The notes under the pieces were generated by a model. It did not search any database, was not told the origin of the DNA, and saw nothing but the letters and a program-made list of their open reading frames with translations. Shown here piece by piece: positions 17,469 to 26,849 of a stretch of DNA of 55,662 nt. Origin of the DNA: an uncultured Oxalicibacterium sp. (GTDB lineage Bacteria; Pseudomonadota; Gammaproteobacteria; Burkholderiales; Burkholderiaceae_D); the NCBI RefSeq assembly GCF_913776015.1, contig NZ_CAJYMD010000065.1:1-55662 (forward strand), written 5' to 3'. How positions within the stretch are numbered: position 1 is the first letter of the stretch; each line of letters opens with the position of its first letter. A program made the translations under genes and the position numbers.

Positions 17469-20360
17469 ATGCACTCTGCACAAGAAATTTCGGCGAAGTC
17501 GTCGAACGATATCGCCAACGTTGGCGCACTCGCCGTTTCCTCTTCCACGCCGACCAGCAATCCGGTCGGTCTGGCCAGCTACCGCGTTATCCGTCGTAAC
17601 GGTTCCGTCGTCGGTTTCGAGCCATCGAAAATTTCCATCGCCGTCACCAAGGCCTTCCTGGCGGTCAACGGTGGTCAGGGCGCAGCCTCGGCACGCGTGC
17701 GCGAACTGGTCGAACAACTGACGTCCAACGTTGTCAATGCGCTGGTGCGTCGCCAGCCGGCAGGCGGCACCTTCCACATCGAAGACATTCAGGATCAGGT
17801 TGAACTGTCGCTGATGCGTTCGGGCGAGCATGATGTGGCCCGCGCCTACGTTCTCTATCGCGCCAAGCGCATGGAAGAGCGCGCGCAACAGCAGGCGACG
17901 CAACCAGCCGAACAATCGCACCAGTTGCATGTGATCGAAAACGGCCAGCGTCGTCCGCTCGATCTGGCTGAAGTGCGTAATCTGATCAACGCCGCTTGCG
18001 AAGGTCTGGAAAAGCACGTCGATGCGTCGGCCATCATCAACGAGACCCTCAAGAATCTGTACGATGGCGTTCCGGTCGAAGAACTGCACAAATCGTCCAT
18101 CCTGGCTGCCCGCGCGCTGATGGAAAAGGATCCTGCCTACAGCACCGTCACGGCACGCTTGCTGATGCATACGATCCGCAAGGAAGTCTTTGGCAAGGAA
18201 GTGGCACAAGCCGATGCACCTGCCGAATACCTCGAATATTTTCCGAAGTTCATCAAGAAAGGCATCGAAGCCGATCTGCTGGATGCCAAGCTCGGTCAGT
18301 ACGATCTGAAGAAGCTGGCCGATGCCATCAAGCCGGAACGCGATCTGCAATTCGGTTACCTCGGCCTGCAAACGCTGTATGACCGTTACTTCCTGCACAT
18401 CCGTGACGTACGTATCGAAATGCCGCAGGCGTTCTACATGCGCGTGGCAATGGGCCTGTCGCTCAACGAAATCGACCGCGAAGCACGTGCCATCGAGTTC
18501 TACAACCTGCTGTCTTCGTTCGACTTCATGAGCTCGACGCCGACGCTGTTCAATTCCGGTACGCAACGCTCGCAACTGTCGTCGTGCTATCTGACGACAG
18601 TGGCCGACGATCTGGACGGCATCTACGAAGCCATCAAGGAAAATGCCCTGCTGGCAAAGTATGCCGGCGGTCTGGGTAACGACTGGACGCCTGTGCGTTC
18701 GCTGGGTGCGCACATCAAGGGTACCAACGGCAAATCGCAAGGTGTGGTGCCGTTCCTCAAGGTGGTTAACGATACCGCCGTGGCAGTCAACCAAGGCGGC
18801 AAACGCAAGGGTGCGGTTTGCGCCTACCTGGAAACCTGGCATATGGATATCGAGGAATTCCTCGACCTGCGCAAGAACACCGGCGACGATCGCCGCCGTA
18901 CGCACGACATGAACACCGCGAACTGGATTCCCGATCTGTTCATGAAGCGCGTGATGGAAAAGGGCGAATGGACCCTGTTCTCCCCATCCGATACGCCTGA
19001 TCTGCACGACAAGTTCGGCCGCGCCTTCGAGGAAGCCTACACCGGCTATGAAGCAAAAGCTGCACGCGGCGAACTCAAGCTGTTCAAGAAGGTGCAAGCC
19101 AACGACCTGTGGCGCAAGATGCTGTCGATGCTGTTCGAAACCGGCCATCCATGGATCACCTTCAAGGATCCATGCAACATCCGTTCGCCACAGCAACACG
19201 TGGGCGTCGTGCACAGCTCCAACCTTTGCACCGAGATCACGCTGAACACCAACGATTCCGAAATCGCCGTTTGCAATCTGGGTTCGGTCAACATGCCGGC
19301 CCACATGAAAGATGGCAAGCTGGATCTGGACAAGCTGCAACGCACGGTGCGTACCGCCATGCGCATGCTCGACAACGTGATCGACATCAACTACTACGCG
19401 GTCAAGAAAGCACGTGATTCCAACCTGCGCCACCGTCCGGTCGGCCTTGGCATCATGGGTTTCCAGGATTGCTTGCACACGATGCGCGTGCCGTACGCTT
19501 CGCAGGAAGCGGTCGAATTTGCCGATCGCTCGATGGAGGCCGTCTGCTACTACGCCTACTGGGCTTCGACGGAACTGGCGGAAGAGCGTGGTCGTTACAG
19601 CTCGTATCGCGGTTCGCTGTGGGATCGCGGCATCCTGCCGCAAGATTCGCTCAAACTGTTGCTTGAAGAACGCGGTGGCTATCTGGATGCCGATTCGAGC
19701 GAAAGCATGGATTGGACCGCACTGCGCGATCGCATCAAGCAGTACGGCATGCGCAATTCCAACTGCGTGGCGATTGCACCGACAGCGACCATCTCGAACA
19801 TCATTGGTGTTTCCGCCTGTATCGAGCCGACGTATCAGAACCTGTACGTCAAGTCGAACCTGTCCGGTGAATTCACCGAGATCAACGAGTATCTGGTGCG
19901 CGACCTGAAAGCACGCGGTCTGTGGGACGAAGTCATGATTTCCGACCTCAAGTACTTCGACGGCAGCCTGGCCAAGATCGATCGTATTCCGCAAGATTTG
20001 CGCGACATCTATGCAACGGCATTCGAAGTCGAGCCGAAATGGCTGGTGGAAGCCGCATCGCGTCGTCAGAAGTGGATCGATCAGGCGCAATCGCTGAACA
20101 TCTATATGGCCGGTGCATCGGGTAAGAAACTGGACGAAACCTACAAGCTGGCATGGTTGCGCGGCCTGAAAACCACGTATTACCTGCGCACGATCGGCGC
20201 CACGCATACCGAGAAATCGACCTCCAAGGCAGGTGCCTTGAATGCGGTGGATTCCGGCGCAGGCATGTCGTCCGCTGCGGCGGCACAGGAAACGGATGGT
20301 CCTGCATGCATGTTGCGTCCGGGCGATCCAGGTTTCGAGGAATGCGAAGCCTGCCAATAA
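17469..20360 (+). CDS. nrdA: Ribonucleoside-diphosphate reductase class Ia, alpha subunit
   Basis: Catalytic subunit reducing ribonucleoside diphosphates to deoxy forms. From the ATG at 17469 (Shine-Dalgarno AGAAGGAG) it has 963 residues, much longer than E. coli NrdA (761). The extra length is an N-terminal region with two consecutive ATP-cone-like domains: about residues 37-135 ([20 protein letters not shown]) and about 155-255 ([19 protein letters not shown]). The barrel contains redox Cys373 (SSCYLT) and Cys587 (NLCTEI). The tail ends CEACQ, the redox-shuttle cysteines. The open frame extends upstream to 17382 but lacks support. Confidence 0.96.
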   Translation: MHSAQEISAKSSNDIANVGALAVSSSTPTSNPVGLASYRVIRRNGSVVGFEPSKISIAVTKAFLAVNGGQGAASARVRELVEQLTSNVVNALVRRQPAGGTFHIEDIQDQVELSLMRSGEHDVARAYVLYRAKRMEERAQQQATQPAEQSHQLHVIENGQRRPLDLAEVRNLINAACEGLEKHVDASAIINETLKNLYDGVPVEELHKSSILAARALMEKDPAYSTVTARLLMHTIRKEVFGKEVAQADAPAEYLEYFPKFIKKGIEADLLDAKLGQYDLKKLADAIKPERDLQFGYLGLQTLYDRYFLHIRDVRIEMPQAFYMRVAMGLSLNEIDREARAIEFYNLLSSFDFMSSTPTLFNSGTQRSQLSSCYLTTVADDLDGIYEAIKENALLAKYAGGLGNDWTPVRSLGAHIKGTNGKSQGVVPFLKVVNDTAVAVNQGGKRKGAVCAYLETWHMDIEEFLDLRKNTGDDRRRTHDMNTANWIPDLFMKRVMEKGEWTLFSPSDTPDLHDKFGRAFEEAYTGYEAKAARGELKLFKKVQANDLWRKMLSMLFETGHPWITFKDPCNIRSPQQHVGVVHSSNLCTEITLNTNDSEIAVCNLGSVNMPAHMKDGKLDLDKLQRTVRTAMRMLDNVIDINYYAVKKARDSNLRHRPVGLGIMGFQDCLHTMRVPYASQEAVEFADRSMEAVCYYAYWASTELAEERGRYSSYRGSLWDRGILPQDSLKLLLEERGGYLDADSSESMDWTALRDRIKQYGMRNSNCVAIAPTATISNIIGVSACIEPTYQNLYVKSNLSGEFTEINEYLVRDLKARGLWDEVMISDLKYFDGSLAKIDRIPQDLRDIYATAFEVEPKWLVEAASRRQKWIDQAQSLNIYMAGASGKKLDETYKLAWLRGLKTTYYLRTIGATHTEKSTSKAGALNAVDSGAGMSSAAAAQETDGPACMLRPGDPGFEECEACQ

Positions 20361-20366
20361 GAATCC

Positions 20367-20385
20367 TGTCCGGTACGGCCGGACA
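20367..20385 (+). other. Small hairpin after nrdA
   Basis: TGTCCGG and CCGGACA form a 7-bp stem with a 5-base loop, beginning 7 bases after the nrdA stop. There is no T-run. It may stabilise the nrdA 3' end. Confidence 0.5.
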
Positions 20386-20429
20386 AACCATGTAACGACA
20401 TGCCGACTGAACTTGCATCGTGTGATGCG

Positions 20430-20468
20430 GACAAAGCATGAAAGGGCGCGTCCCTTGCATGCTTTGTC
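20430..20468 (+). other. Long inverted repeat between nrdA and nrdB
   Basis: GACAAAGCATG (20430-20440) and CATGCTTTGTC (20458-20468) are perfectly complementary. Inside, AAAGGG and CCCTT allow further pairing. The stem ends 49 bases before the nrdB start and lacks a T-run, so it looks like a processing or stability hairpin, not a terminator. A short direct repeat AGATACAGC AGATACAGC follows at 20471. Confidence 0.6.
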
Positions 20469-20517
20469 TCAGATACAGCAGATACAGCAGTGGCAGCAAA
20501 CAGAAAAGGAAGAAGTC

Positions 20518-21681
20518 ATGCTTAGTTGGGATGATGAAGTCAAGCCAACCCCCGCACAGCCCCAGCCAGGACTGCAGCCCGCCGTGCAACCGCGCGCTGG
20601 CGCACAACAGGATGTCGCGTTGAATCCTGCAGTCATGGCGAAGCCGGCGGCGGCTGCAACGACGCAGCGTATGGATGCGGCGGACAAGCGCGTGATCAAC
20701 GGTCAGACCGACGTCAATCAGCTCGTGCCATTCAAATATAAATGGGCATGGGACAAGTATCTGGCCGGTTGCGCCAACCACTGGATGCCGCAGGAAATCA
20801 ACATGCAGCGCGATATCGAGCTGTGGAAGAATCCAAACGGCCTGACTGAAGACGAGCGTCGCATCGTCAAGCGCAACCTCGGCTTCTTCGTGACTGCCGA
20901 TTCGCTGGCAGCCAACAATATCGTACTTGGTACCTATCGCCACATCACGGCACCGGAATGCCGCCAGTACCTGTTGCGTCAGGCATTCGAAGAGGCGATC
21001 CACACGCATGCCTATCAGTACATCGTCGAATCGCTGGGACTGGATGAAGGCGAAATCTTCAACGCCTACAACGAGATCGCATCGATTCGCGACAAGGATC
21101 AGTTCCTGATTCCGTTCATCGACGTGTTGACCGATCCTGAATTCAAGACCGGCACGCTGGAATCCGATCAGACCTTGCTGCGTTCGCTGATCGTGTTTGC
21201 GTGCCTGATGGAAGGCTTGTTCTTCTATGTCGGTTTTGCGCAGATTCTCGCGCTTGGTCGTCAGAACAAGATGATGGGTGCGGCAGAACAGTATCAATAC
21301 ATCCTGCGTGACGAGTCGATGCACTGCAACTTCGGTATCGATCTCATCAACACGATCAAGCTCGAGAATCCGCATCTGTGGACGCCGCAATTCAGAGACG
21401 AAATCAAATCGTTGTTTTTACGCGCGGTAGAGTTGGAATATCGTTACGCAGAGGATACAATGCCGCGAGGTGTGCTAGGCCTGAATGCACCGATGTTCAA
21501 AGGCTATCTGCGTTTCATCGCAAATCGTCGTGCGCAGCAAATCGGTCTTGAACCGATGTTCGAACAGGAAGAGAATCCGTTCCCATGGATGAGCGAGATG
21601 ATCGATCTGAAAAAAGAACGCAACTTTTTCGAAACGCGTGTCATCGAATACCAAACCGGTGGCGCACTCAGTTGGGATTAA
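20518..21681 (+). CDS. nrdB: Ribonucleoside-diphosphate reductase class Ia, beta subunit
   Basis: Radical-generating subunit with a diiron centre and tyrosyl radical. From the ATG at 20518 (Shine-Dalgarno AAGGA) it has 387 residues. The N-terminus carries a Pro/Ala/Gln-rich extension of about 45 residues before the ferritin-like core. Metal ligands are visible in [19 protein letters not shown] and the later EYRY and DESMHCNF motifs. The predicted radical residue is Tyr166 in IHTHAYQYI, aligned by spacing to E. coli Tyr122. The C-terminus ends GGALSWD, the tail that docks on NrdA. It is 157 bases after nrdA. Confidence 0.96.
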   Translation: MLSWDDEVKPTPAQPQPGLQPAVQPRAGAQQDVALNPAVMAKPAAAATTQRMDAADKRVINGQTDVNQLVPFKYKWAWDKYLAGCANHWMPQEINMQRDIELWKNPNGLTEDERRIVKRNLGFFVTADSLAANNIVLGTYRHITAPECRQYLLRQAFEEAIHTHAYQYIVESLGLDEGEIFNAYNEIASIRDKDQFLIPFIDVLTDPEFKTGTLESDQTLLRSLIVFACLMEGLFFYVGFAQILALGRQNKMMGAAEQYQYILRDESMHCNFGIDLINTIKLENPHLWTPQFRDEIKSLFLRAVELEYRYAEDTMPRGVLGLNAPMFKGYLRFIANRRAQQIGLEPMFEQEENPFPWMSEMIDLKKERNFFETRVIEYQTGGALSWD

Positions 21682-21710
21682 GTTGAGCATCGAAGTTGAC
21701 CATCTTGTCG

Positions 21711-21729
21711 CTGCCTGAAAAACAGGCAG
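21711..21729 (+). repeat. Hairpin and repeated CAGGCAG motif after nrdB
   Basis: CTGCCTG and CAGGCAG flank AAAAA, giving a short perfect hairpin, and CAGGCAG occurs again at 21747-21753. The stretch 21682-22160 holds no gene I can support; it contains this hairpin, two terminators and the upstream region of the H1-like gene. Confidence 0.45.
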
Positions 21730-21834
21730 TACAAAAAACAGGCAGAGGCGAAGAGCCGCTTCTGCGTAAAACAGGAAAGGCAACAACCGACTTTAATGAA
21801 CAGTAGAAGACCGAGAAGATCGCATCTGCTGAGT

Positions 21835-21874
21835 AAGCCGCTTCACCTGATTCAATCAGGTGTGGCGGCTTTTT
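21835..21874 (+). terminator. Terminator of nrdAB
   Basis: AAGCCGC pairs with GCGGCTT and, inside it, CACCTGAT pairs with ATCAGGTG, giving a 15-bp interrupted stem with a 3-base loop, followed by TTTTT. Confidence 0.85.
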
Positions 21875-21915
21875 CGTTTGAAAAAGGTTTGTCCTTTCGG
21901 AAACAGAATTCCAAT

Positions 21916-21942
21916 GCCGGCGCGCGCGCTGGCGTTTTTTTT
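21916..21942 (+). terminator. Second terminator-like hairpin downstream of nrdB
   Basis: GCCGGCGC and GCGCTGGC (one G-T pair) close a 2-base turn and are followed by eight Ts. The direct repeat GCGATAGCTG occurs just after it, at 21943 and again at 21957. Confidence 0.6.
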
Positions 21943-22160
21943 GGCGATAGCTGCGCGCGATAGCTGGCGCGTTGCAATGCCATGTAAGGCTGAAGTGCTG
22001 CATAAGTGAGGAGATGCAGCAGTTCAGCTGGAGCCGAATTCATTAGCGCAAGCACCAGTACGCTTGTGCCGATGAATAATCCGCCAATTCCATCGCGATG
22101 GTGTGGGCGGGTTTCAACTTTAGAAACTTGATTTTTTCCATCACGTGAAGGAGAAACATT

Positions 22161-22673
22161 ATGGCAACAGCAAAAAAACCAGCGGCTAAAAAGCCCGCTG
22201 CAAAGAAAGCCGCTACGGCCAAGAAGCCGGTTGCAGCGAAAAAACCAGCAGCCAAGAAGCCAGTAGCGAAGAAAGCTGCAGCAGCCAAGAAGCCGGTAGC
22301 AAAGAAAGCCGTTGCTAAAAAGCCAGTGGCTAAAAAAGCAGCAGTGAAGAAAGTTGCAGCCAAAAAGCCAGTGGCTAAAAAAGCGGCAGTGAAGAAAGTT
22401 GCAGCTAAAAAGCCAGTGGCTAAAAAAGCAGCAGCAAAGAAAGTTGCAGCTAAAAAGCCAGTAGCGAAAAAAGCCGCTGCCAAGAAGCCAGCTGCTGCAG
22501 CGAAAAAAACAGCTGCCGCTAAGAAGCCAGCTGCGCCTAAAAAACCTGCTGCGCCGAAAAAGCCGGCAGCCAAGCCTGCTGCGAAACCAGCAGCCGTGGC
22601 CGCTCCAGCAGTCAAGACGGTCATCAATCCAGCAGCAGCCTGGCCGTTCCCAACGGGCACGAATCGCCCGTAA
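22161..22673 (+). CDS. Histone H1-like AKP-repeat protein
   Basis: A 170-residue, extremely basic low-complexity protein composed almost only of Ala, Lys, Pro and Val ([10 protein letters not shown]-type repeats). It has a short C-terminal segment ([16 protein letters not shown]) that is not repetitive. It resembles AlgP/BpH1-type bacterial histone H1-like proteins and should bind and compact DNA without sequence specificity. A strong AAGGAG Shine-Dalgarno sits 7 bases before the ATG. Three 45-base tandem repeats lie inside. The N-terminus MATAKKPAA is identical to that of the SWIB fusion protein 12 kb away, so the two are likely related. Confidence 0.85.
   Translation: MATAKKPAAKKPAAKKAATAKKPVAAKKPAAKKPVAKKAAAAKKPVAKKAVAKKPVAKKAAVKKVAAKKPVAKKAAVKKVAAKKPVAKKAAAKKVAAKKPVAKKAAAKKPAAAAKKTAAAKKPAAPKKPAAPKKPAAKPAAKPAAVAAPAVKTVINPAAAWPFPTGTNRP
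22322..22456 (+). repeat. Three 45-bp tandem repeats inside the H1-like gene
   Basis: Units start at 22322, 22367 and 22412, each beginning gccagtggctaaaaaagc. Each encodes a 15-residue block of the type [15 protein letters not shown], with few base changes, and a degenerate fourth copy follows. Such near-identical in-frame copies suggest length variation by slippage or recombination. Confidence 0.8.
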
Positions 22674-22717
22674 TTCCAGCTATGACTGGATGCGCCTGAT
22701 TGATTTCAGGCACAATC

Positions 22718-22752
22718 CCGCTGTGCGGCTTGCGTCGCACAGCGGTTTTTTA
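22718..22752 (+). terminator. Terminator of the H1-like gene
   Basis: CCGCTGTGCG and CGCACAGCGG form a perfect 10-bp stem with an 8-base loop, followed by TTTTTTATTT. It ends just before the Shine-Dalgarno of yggT, so yggT may depend partly on read-through or its own promoter. Confidence 0.85.
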
Positions 22753-22769
22753 TTTAAGGAGTGCCTTTC

Positions 22770-23309
22770 TTGAACAGCATCATCACTCTGATCATCGATA
22801 CGATCGCCATCGTTCTCGCTGGCGCCTTGTTGCTGCGTTTCTGGATACAGGTCGTGCGTGTGCGTCCGCCGATGGAGATTGCGCAATTCATCTACCAATT
22901 GACCGATTGGCTGGTGCGGCCCTTGCGTCGGATTTTGCCCGGCGCCGGTGGTTATGACTGGGCCAGCCTGCTTGGTGCATTTCTGATTGCGCTGGTGGCT
23001 ACGGCGATTGAAATCTGGTTGCGTGGCGTTTTTGCCGTGCCGTTTCTATTTTTGCTGGCGCTGATGAATGTGATTCATTGGGCACTATACGGGTTGATCG
23101 GATTGATTCTGATCGAAGTGATTTTCAGCTGGGTGAATCCTCATGCACCACTCGCGCCCTTCGTGCGGGCGCTCAACGAACCTGTAATGCGTCCGTTGCG
23201 CCGTGTCGTGCCATTGATCGGTTCGATCGATCTGTCGCCGCTGGTGGCGCTGATTCTATTGCGCATTGCGATTCAGCTCGTTGCGATGCTGGTGACGTCG
23301 CTCATGTAA
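22770..23309 (+). CDS. YggT family membrane protein
   Basis: Small integral membrane protein of unknown detailed function; relatives are linked to osmotic stress or cell-division-associated processes. The TTG at 22770 gives 179 residues and is preferred to the GTG at 22761. The AAGGA Shine-Dalgarno (22756-22760) is well spaced from the TTG and would abut the GTG. The sequence has two YggT repeats, each two hydrophobic helices followed by a PLRRILP / PLRRVVP motif. It is alone between two terminators. Confidence 0.88.
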   Translation: MNSIITLIIDTIAIVLAGALLLRFWIQVVRVRPPMEIAQFIYQLTDWLVRPLRRILPGAGGYDWASLLGAFLIALVATAIEIWLRGVFAVPFLFLLALMNVIHWALYGLIGLILIEVIFSWVNPHAPLAPFVRALNEPVMRPLRRVVPLIGSIDLSPLVALILLRIAIQLVAMLVTSLM

Positions 23310-23319
23310 GGGAATGAAC

Positions 23320-23355
23320 GATAGATTGCCGGCGAGTAAGAACGCCGGTCCTATC
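23320..23355 (+). other. Hairpin downstream of yggT
   Basis: GATAG/CTATC and CCGGCG/CGCCGG form an 11-bp interrupted stem with an 8-base loop, 10 bases after the yggT stop. There is no T-run. Confidence 0.5.
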
Positions 23356-23402
23356 TGATTTTTGTCTGAGGCCGGATTGATGTCGGCTTGATTGGAATAA
23401 CG

Positions 23403-23445
23403 AAAAAACGCCGCTGCGGAATCGCTCCGTAGCGGCGTTTTTTTT
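23403..23445. terminator. Bidirectional terminator between yggT and PfkB kinase
   Basis: AAAAAACGCCGCTGCGGA and TCCGTAGCGGCGTTTTTT form a long stem with one mismatch and a 5-base loop, with A- and T-runs. The flanking genes converge. Confidence 0.88.
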
Positions 23446-23497
23446 GGGGCGGCGCGGTTAGCGATCTACCGGCGCTTGCCTCGATACTTCGTCATTC

Positions 23498-24433
23498 TCA
23501 TGCGAAGCGATAGCCGAATGCCTGCTCGAATTGCGCTTCGATCTGGGCGCGTGACGGCGCATGATTTTGCGGCCCTTGATGCGCAATCTTGATGGCGCCC
23601 ATCAGGCTGGCCAGGCGGCCGGTGGTTGGCCAGTCGAGGTTGTTGGTCAGGCCGTATAGCATGCCGGCGCGGAAAGCATCGCCACAACCGGTCGGATCGA
23701 TGACCTTGTCTACCTTGACGCACGGAATCGCCAGGCGTTCGCCACCGGTAAAGATGTCGGCACCGTTTTCGCCACGTGTGACGATTAGGGCAGAAACGCG
23801 TTCGGCGATCTGTTCCAGCGTCATGCCGGTACGGCTGGTGAGCAGTTCGGCTTCGTAGTCATTGACGGCCACATAGGTCGCTTGTTCGATGAAGGCTTTC
23901 AGTTCTTCGCCATTGAACATCGGCAAGCCCTGGCCCGGATCGAAGATGAAGGGAATGCCGGCTTCTGCGCAATCGCGTGCATGCTGCAACATGCCGTCAC
24001 GGCCATCAGGGGCGACGATGGCGATGGCGACTTTGCCTGCATCGGTAACCTTGTTCAGATGCGAGAAGCTCATTGCGCCAGGATGAAATGCCGTGATCTG
24101 GTTACCGTCGGCATCGGTCGTGATGAAAGCCTGACCGGTGAAGGCATCATCAATAGTGCGAATGCCGCTTTGCGAAATGTCGAGCTGTTTCAGGCGTTCA
24201 CGATAAGGGACGCCATCCTGGCCGATGGTTGCCATGATTTGCGGATCGCCGCCGAGTAATTTCAGGTTGTAGGCGATGTTGCCGGCACAGCCGCCGAATT
24301 CGCGGCGCATGCCTGGCACGAGGAAGGCGACGTTGATCTTGTGAAGCTGGTCGGCCAGGATGGCTTCGGCGAAGCGACCGTCGAAAGACATGATGTTGTC
24401 GAAGGCCAGCGAGCCGCAGATAAGTGATTTCAT
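23498..24433 (-). CDS. PfkB-family carbohydrate/nucleoside kinase
   Basis: Ribokinase-fold kinase that transfers phosphate from ATP to a sugar or nucleoside. The 311-residue product has the substrate-side GGCAGNIAYNLKLLGG motif and the C-terminal PfkB signature DPTGCGDAFRAGMLYG with catalytic Asp. Both resemble proteins annotated as adenosine kinase in beta-proteobacteria, but the substrate cannot be fixed from sequence. It is the last gene of the minus-strand block, 61 bases after the DUF3426 gene, and ends at a terminator. Confidence 0.85.
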   Translation of the reverse strand: MKSLICGSLAFDNIMSFDGRFAEAILADQLHKINVAFLVPGMRREFGGCAGNIAYNLKLLGGDPQIMATIGQDGVPYRERLKQLDISQSGIRTIDDAFTGQAFITTDADGNQITAFHPGAMSFSHLNKVTDAGKVAIAIVAPDGRDGMLQHARDCAEAGIPFIFDPGQGLPMFNGEELKAFIEQATYVAVNDYEAELLTSRTGMTLEQIAERVSALIVTRGENGADIFTGGERLAIPCVKVDKVIDPTGCGDAFRAGMLYGLTNNLDWPTTGRLASLMGAIKIAHQGPQNHAPSRAQIEAQFEQAFGYRFA

Positions 24434-24494
24434 GGGAACGATGCGTTGTAAAAAAGAGGAAGTAACCGTATCGGCACAGCGGGCTGCGCCGTGG

Positions 24495-25736
24495 TCAGGG
24501 ATAGAAAAGATAGACGCGATAGCCGGACGCCCGTGTCTCGTTGAGTTCGAATTGCACGCGTACCGTGCGTTCGGTCATGGCGGGAAAGCCCATGCGTAGC
24601 TGTTGCTGATCGCGGACGTACTCGGCTGGTGCGAAGACACGGCGAAGTACAGGTTTTTCGTTGGCATCGTTGAGCGTCAGTTCGAGTTGCGGCCATTCTT
24701 GGGCGATGCTGCTTTGGTTACGCAGCAAGACAGTCAGCACGAATGCGTTGGTATTGCCGGTTTGCGTTTGCAGTTCGCTGGATTCGATGGAGACATCGTT
24801 GATGTGCGTCGGCAGTGCGATACGGCAGCCGATGACGTTGCAGATTGCCGTCAAGCCCGGTTTGATGACCGGAAACATGCCTGCCAACTGGTTTCTGAAG
24901 ATATAGGCGCTTTGCAGCAGGGCTGCAATGCTCAGAACGAAGCAGGCAACGATCAACGTGTTGCGTACGACGCGGTTCATCTGGCGATGCGTGCGCTCCT
25001 TGCGCAGGAAAGCCGGTTCTTCCTGATCCAGCCCCTCATCAATCGCGAGATCTTCGTCGTTTTGCCTGTCGGAAGGGCGACGCCAGGGTTTGCGTTCCAG
25101 GTCGTCCATCGCCTGATCCAGCTTGGCCGCATCTGCTTCGAGCGTGGCTTGATCCGATTCCAGATCGTCCAGCGTATCTGCCGGCTTGCGATCAAAGTCC
25201 ATCAACGTCATGCGTTGCAGGGGATCGCTCGGCTTTTCATCATGTGCCGCATACACAGGTCCAGACAACGCCTGTGGATGTTCGCGCTCGAAATGCGCGG
25301 GCATCGAAAACGACAGGCGGCTGGTCGGCATGACAGATGCCGGCGAAGGTGAGCCGGCTGCGGTAAATGCCGGTGGCACTTCGTCGTTGTTGTCCTGTGC
25401 CGGAGATGCTACCTGCGTGGGGGCCGTGTCGGTATCGGCTGTGGTATAGGGCTTGTTGGCTTCCCTGACAAGGAACGAGGAAACATCCCTGTTGGCGGCG
25501 GTTGTGGCGACCGCAGGTTTGACAGGTGGAGGGATGTACGGCTGATGGTGTACGGCCTTTTCCCTGCCTGTCGTTCCTGCCGACGCGGTTGCGTCATCAG
25601 GGGGCAGCAAGTGTTCGATGCCGTTGAAAATTTCCTTGCAGTAGCCGCAACGTACCAGGCCGGCGCGCAGCTTCAATTGATCGTGCACGACGCGGAACGT
25701 CGTTTGGCAGTGAGGACATTGCGTCGCTAGTGCCAT
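24495..25736 (-). CDS. Zinc-ribbon and DUF3426 domain membrane protein
   Basis: A 413-residue protein of unknown function. Residues 1-45 form an MJ0042-type zinc ribbon (CPHCQ and CGYCK). A long Pro/Asp-rich, probably disordered linker follows. A single transmembrane helix sits near 265-285 (TLIVACFVLSIAALLQSAYIF). The C-terminal DUF3426 domain would lie in the periplasm and includes LRNQSSIAQEWPQLELTL. The topology suggests a link between a cytoplasmic metal or nucleic-acid-binding finger and a periplasmic domain. It is 15 bases downstream of prmA. Confidence 0.85.
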   Translation of the reverse strand: MALATQCPHCQTTFRVVHDQLKLRAGLVRCGYCKEIFNGIEHLLPPDDATASAGTTGREKAVHHQPYIPPPVKPAVATTAANRDVSSFLVREANKPYTTADTDTAPTQVASPAQDNNDEVPPAFTAAGSPSPASVMPTSRLSFSMPAHFEREHPQALSGPVYAAHDEKPSDPLQRMTLMDFDRKPADTLDDLESDQATLEADAAKLDQAMDDLERKPWRRPSDRQNDEDLAIDEGLDQEEPAFLRKERTHRQMNRVVRNTLIVACFVLSIAALLQSAYIFRNQLAGMFPVIKPGLTAICNVIGCRIALPTHINDVSIESSELQTQTGNTNAFVLTVLLRNQSSIAQEWPQLELTLNDANEKPVLRRVFAPAEYVRDQQQLRMGFPAMTERTVRVQFELNETRASGYRVYLFYP

Positions 25737-25751
25737 GGCTGCGCGATTCCG

Positions 25752-26672
25752 TCAGGTATGCGATGCCGGCAGGCTACCGGCGAGTGCGACCCAGCCATCG
25801 AGCTCCTGCCAGACCGACAGTTCGATGAAGGGGCGATAGATGGCGGTCAATTCCTCCACTTGTGTTGCCAGAATGCCCGACAGCACCAGTCGTCCACCCG
25901 GCTTCACGCGAGCCGACAGCATCGGTGCCATCACCTTGAGCGGATTGGCCAGGATATTGGCAACGACCACATCGAATGCATGTTCATGGCCCGATTCGGC
26001 AAAGTCGTCAGGCACGTAATAACTGACTTCACACTGGTTGCGCAGGGTATTGTCGCGTGCGGCTTCGATGGCTTGCGGATCGATATCGATGCCGATGACA
26101 TCGTGTGCGCCAAGCTTCTTGGCAACCATTGCCAGAATGCCCGAGCCGCAACCGTAATCGAGCACGCTCAAGCCCACTGGAGGATGCGCCTCCAGCCATT
26201 CCATGCACAGTCGCGTGGTTGGATGGCTGCCGGTGCCGAATGCCAGGCCCGGATCAAGTTCGAGAATCAGCGCGAACGGATCAGGCGCTTCATGCCAGCT
26301 CGGCACAACCCAGATGTTCTTGCCGATATGGATGGGATCGAATTGCGATTGCGTCAGGCGTACCCAATCCTGTTCGGCCACATCGCGCAGCGTGTATTGC
26401 AGATCGTCGGTTGGCAATCCGACCGCTTGCGCAGCGTCGGCGATCAGCGTGGCGTGATCGAGGTCCTTGGGTGTCAGTGCGACGACGCGGCTGCGTTCCC
26501 ATGCGGTTTCGGTCGGCTCCATGCCGGGTTCGCCGAACAGTGGTTGTTCGGCATCAGTACCAAGGTCGGCATCTTCGACCGATACCGAAAGTGCGCCATT
26601 TTCCATCAGTACATCTGACAGCGGTTCTGCGTGGCTACGGGCAACTTCGATGACGATTTCGGTCCAGCTCAT
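25752..26672 (-). CDS. prmA: Ribosomal protein L11 methyltransferase
   Basis: SAM-dependent methyltransferase that trimethylates several amino groups of ribosomal protein L11. The 306-residue product (E. coli 293) has an N-terminal L11-recognition domain. The class I methyltransferase core has motif [20 protein letters not shown], the acidic IGIDID and the NPPY-like [15 protein letters not shown] Shine-Dalgarno precedes the ATG. It lies downstream of accBC, a typical Burkholderiales neighbourhood, but is separated from accC by a terminator at 26775. Confidence 0.95.
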   Translation of the reverse strand: MSWTEIVIEVARSHAEPLSDVLMENGALSVSVEDADLGTDAEQPLFGEPGMEPTETAWERSRVVALTPKDLDHATLIADAAQAVGLPTDDLQYTLRDVAEQDWVRLTQSQFDPIHIGKNIWVVPSWHEAPDPFALILELDPGLAFGTGSHPTTRLCMEWLEAHPPVGLSVLDYGCGSGILAMVAKKLGAHDVIGIDIDPQAIEAARDNTLRNQCEVSYYVPDDFAESGHEHAFDVVVANILANPLKVMAPMLSARVKPGGRLVLSGILATQVEELTAIYRPFIELSVWQELDGWVALAGSLPASHT

Positions 26673-26774
26673 GATTCCTCGGTGACGATGGGTGCAGTGC
26701 AGCCAGAGTATGGCTGATTTGTGCGATGCAGGGAAGGGCGGAGCACCCTATGCGCTGTATCGGAGATGAATGGA

Positions 26775-26801
26775 AAAACGCCCGGCACCGCCGGGCGTTT
26801 T
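26775..26801. terminator. Terminator after accC
   Basis: AAAACGCCCGGC and GCCGGGCGTTTT form a perfect 12-bp stem with a 3-base loop, in the 177-base gap between accC and prmA. Confidence 0.85.
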
Positions 26802-26849
26802 GTGATGTGTGCAATCTGGCTTTCGCCGAGGCACACAGATTTTTCGTAC

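Noticed and set aside
17454-20357. Long open frame of 967 codons antisense to nrdA
   Set aside because: It mirrors nrdA codon bias on the opposite strand; the protein is not family-like and nrdA is unambiguous.
21852-22055. Minus-strand 67-codon frame between nrdB and the H1-like gene
   Set aside because: No recognisable family; it runs through the terminator hairpins and lacks a ribosome binding site.
22043-22660. Open frame antisense to the H1-like gene, rich in Ala, Phe and Gly
   Set aside because: Its composition is the reverse-strand reading of AAG/GCN repeats; the sense frame has a strong Shine-Dalgarno and known composition.
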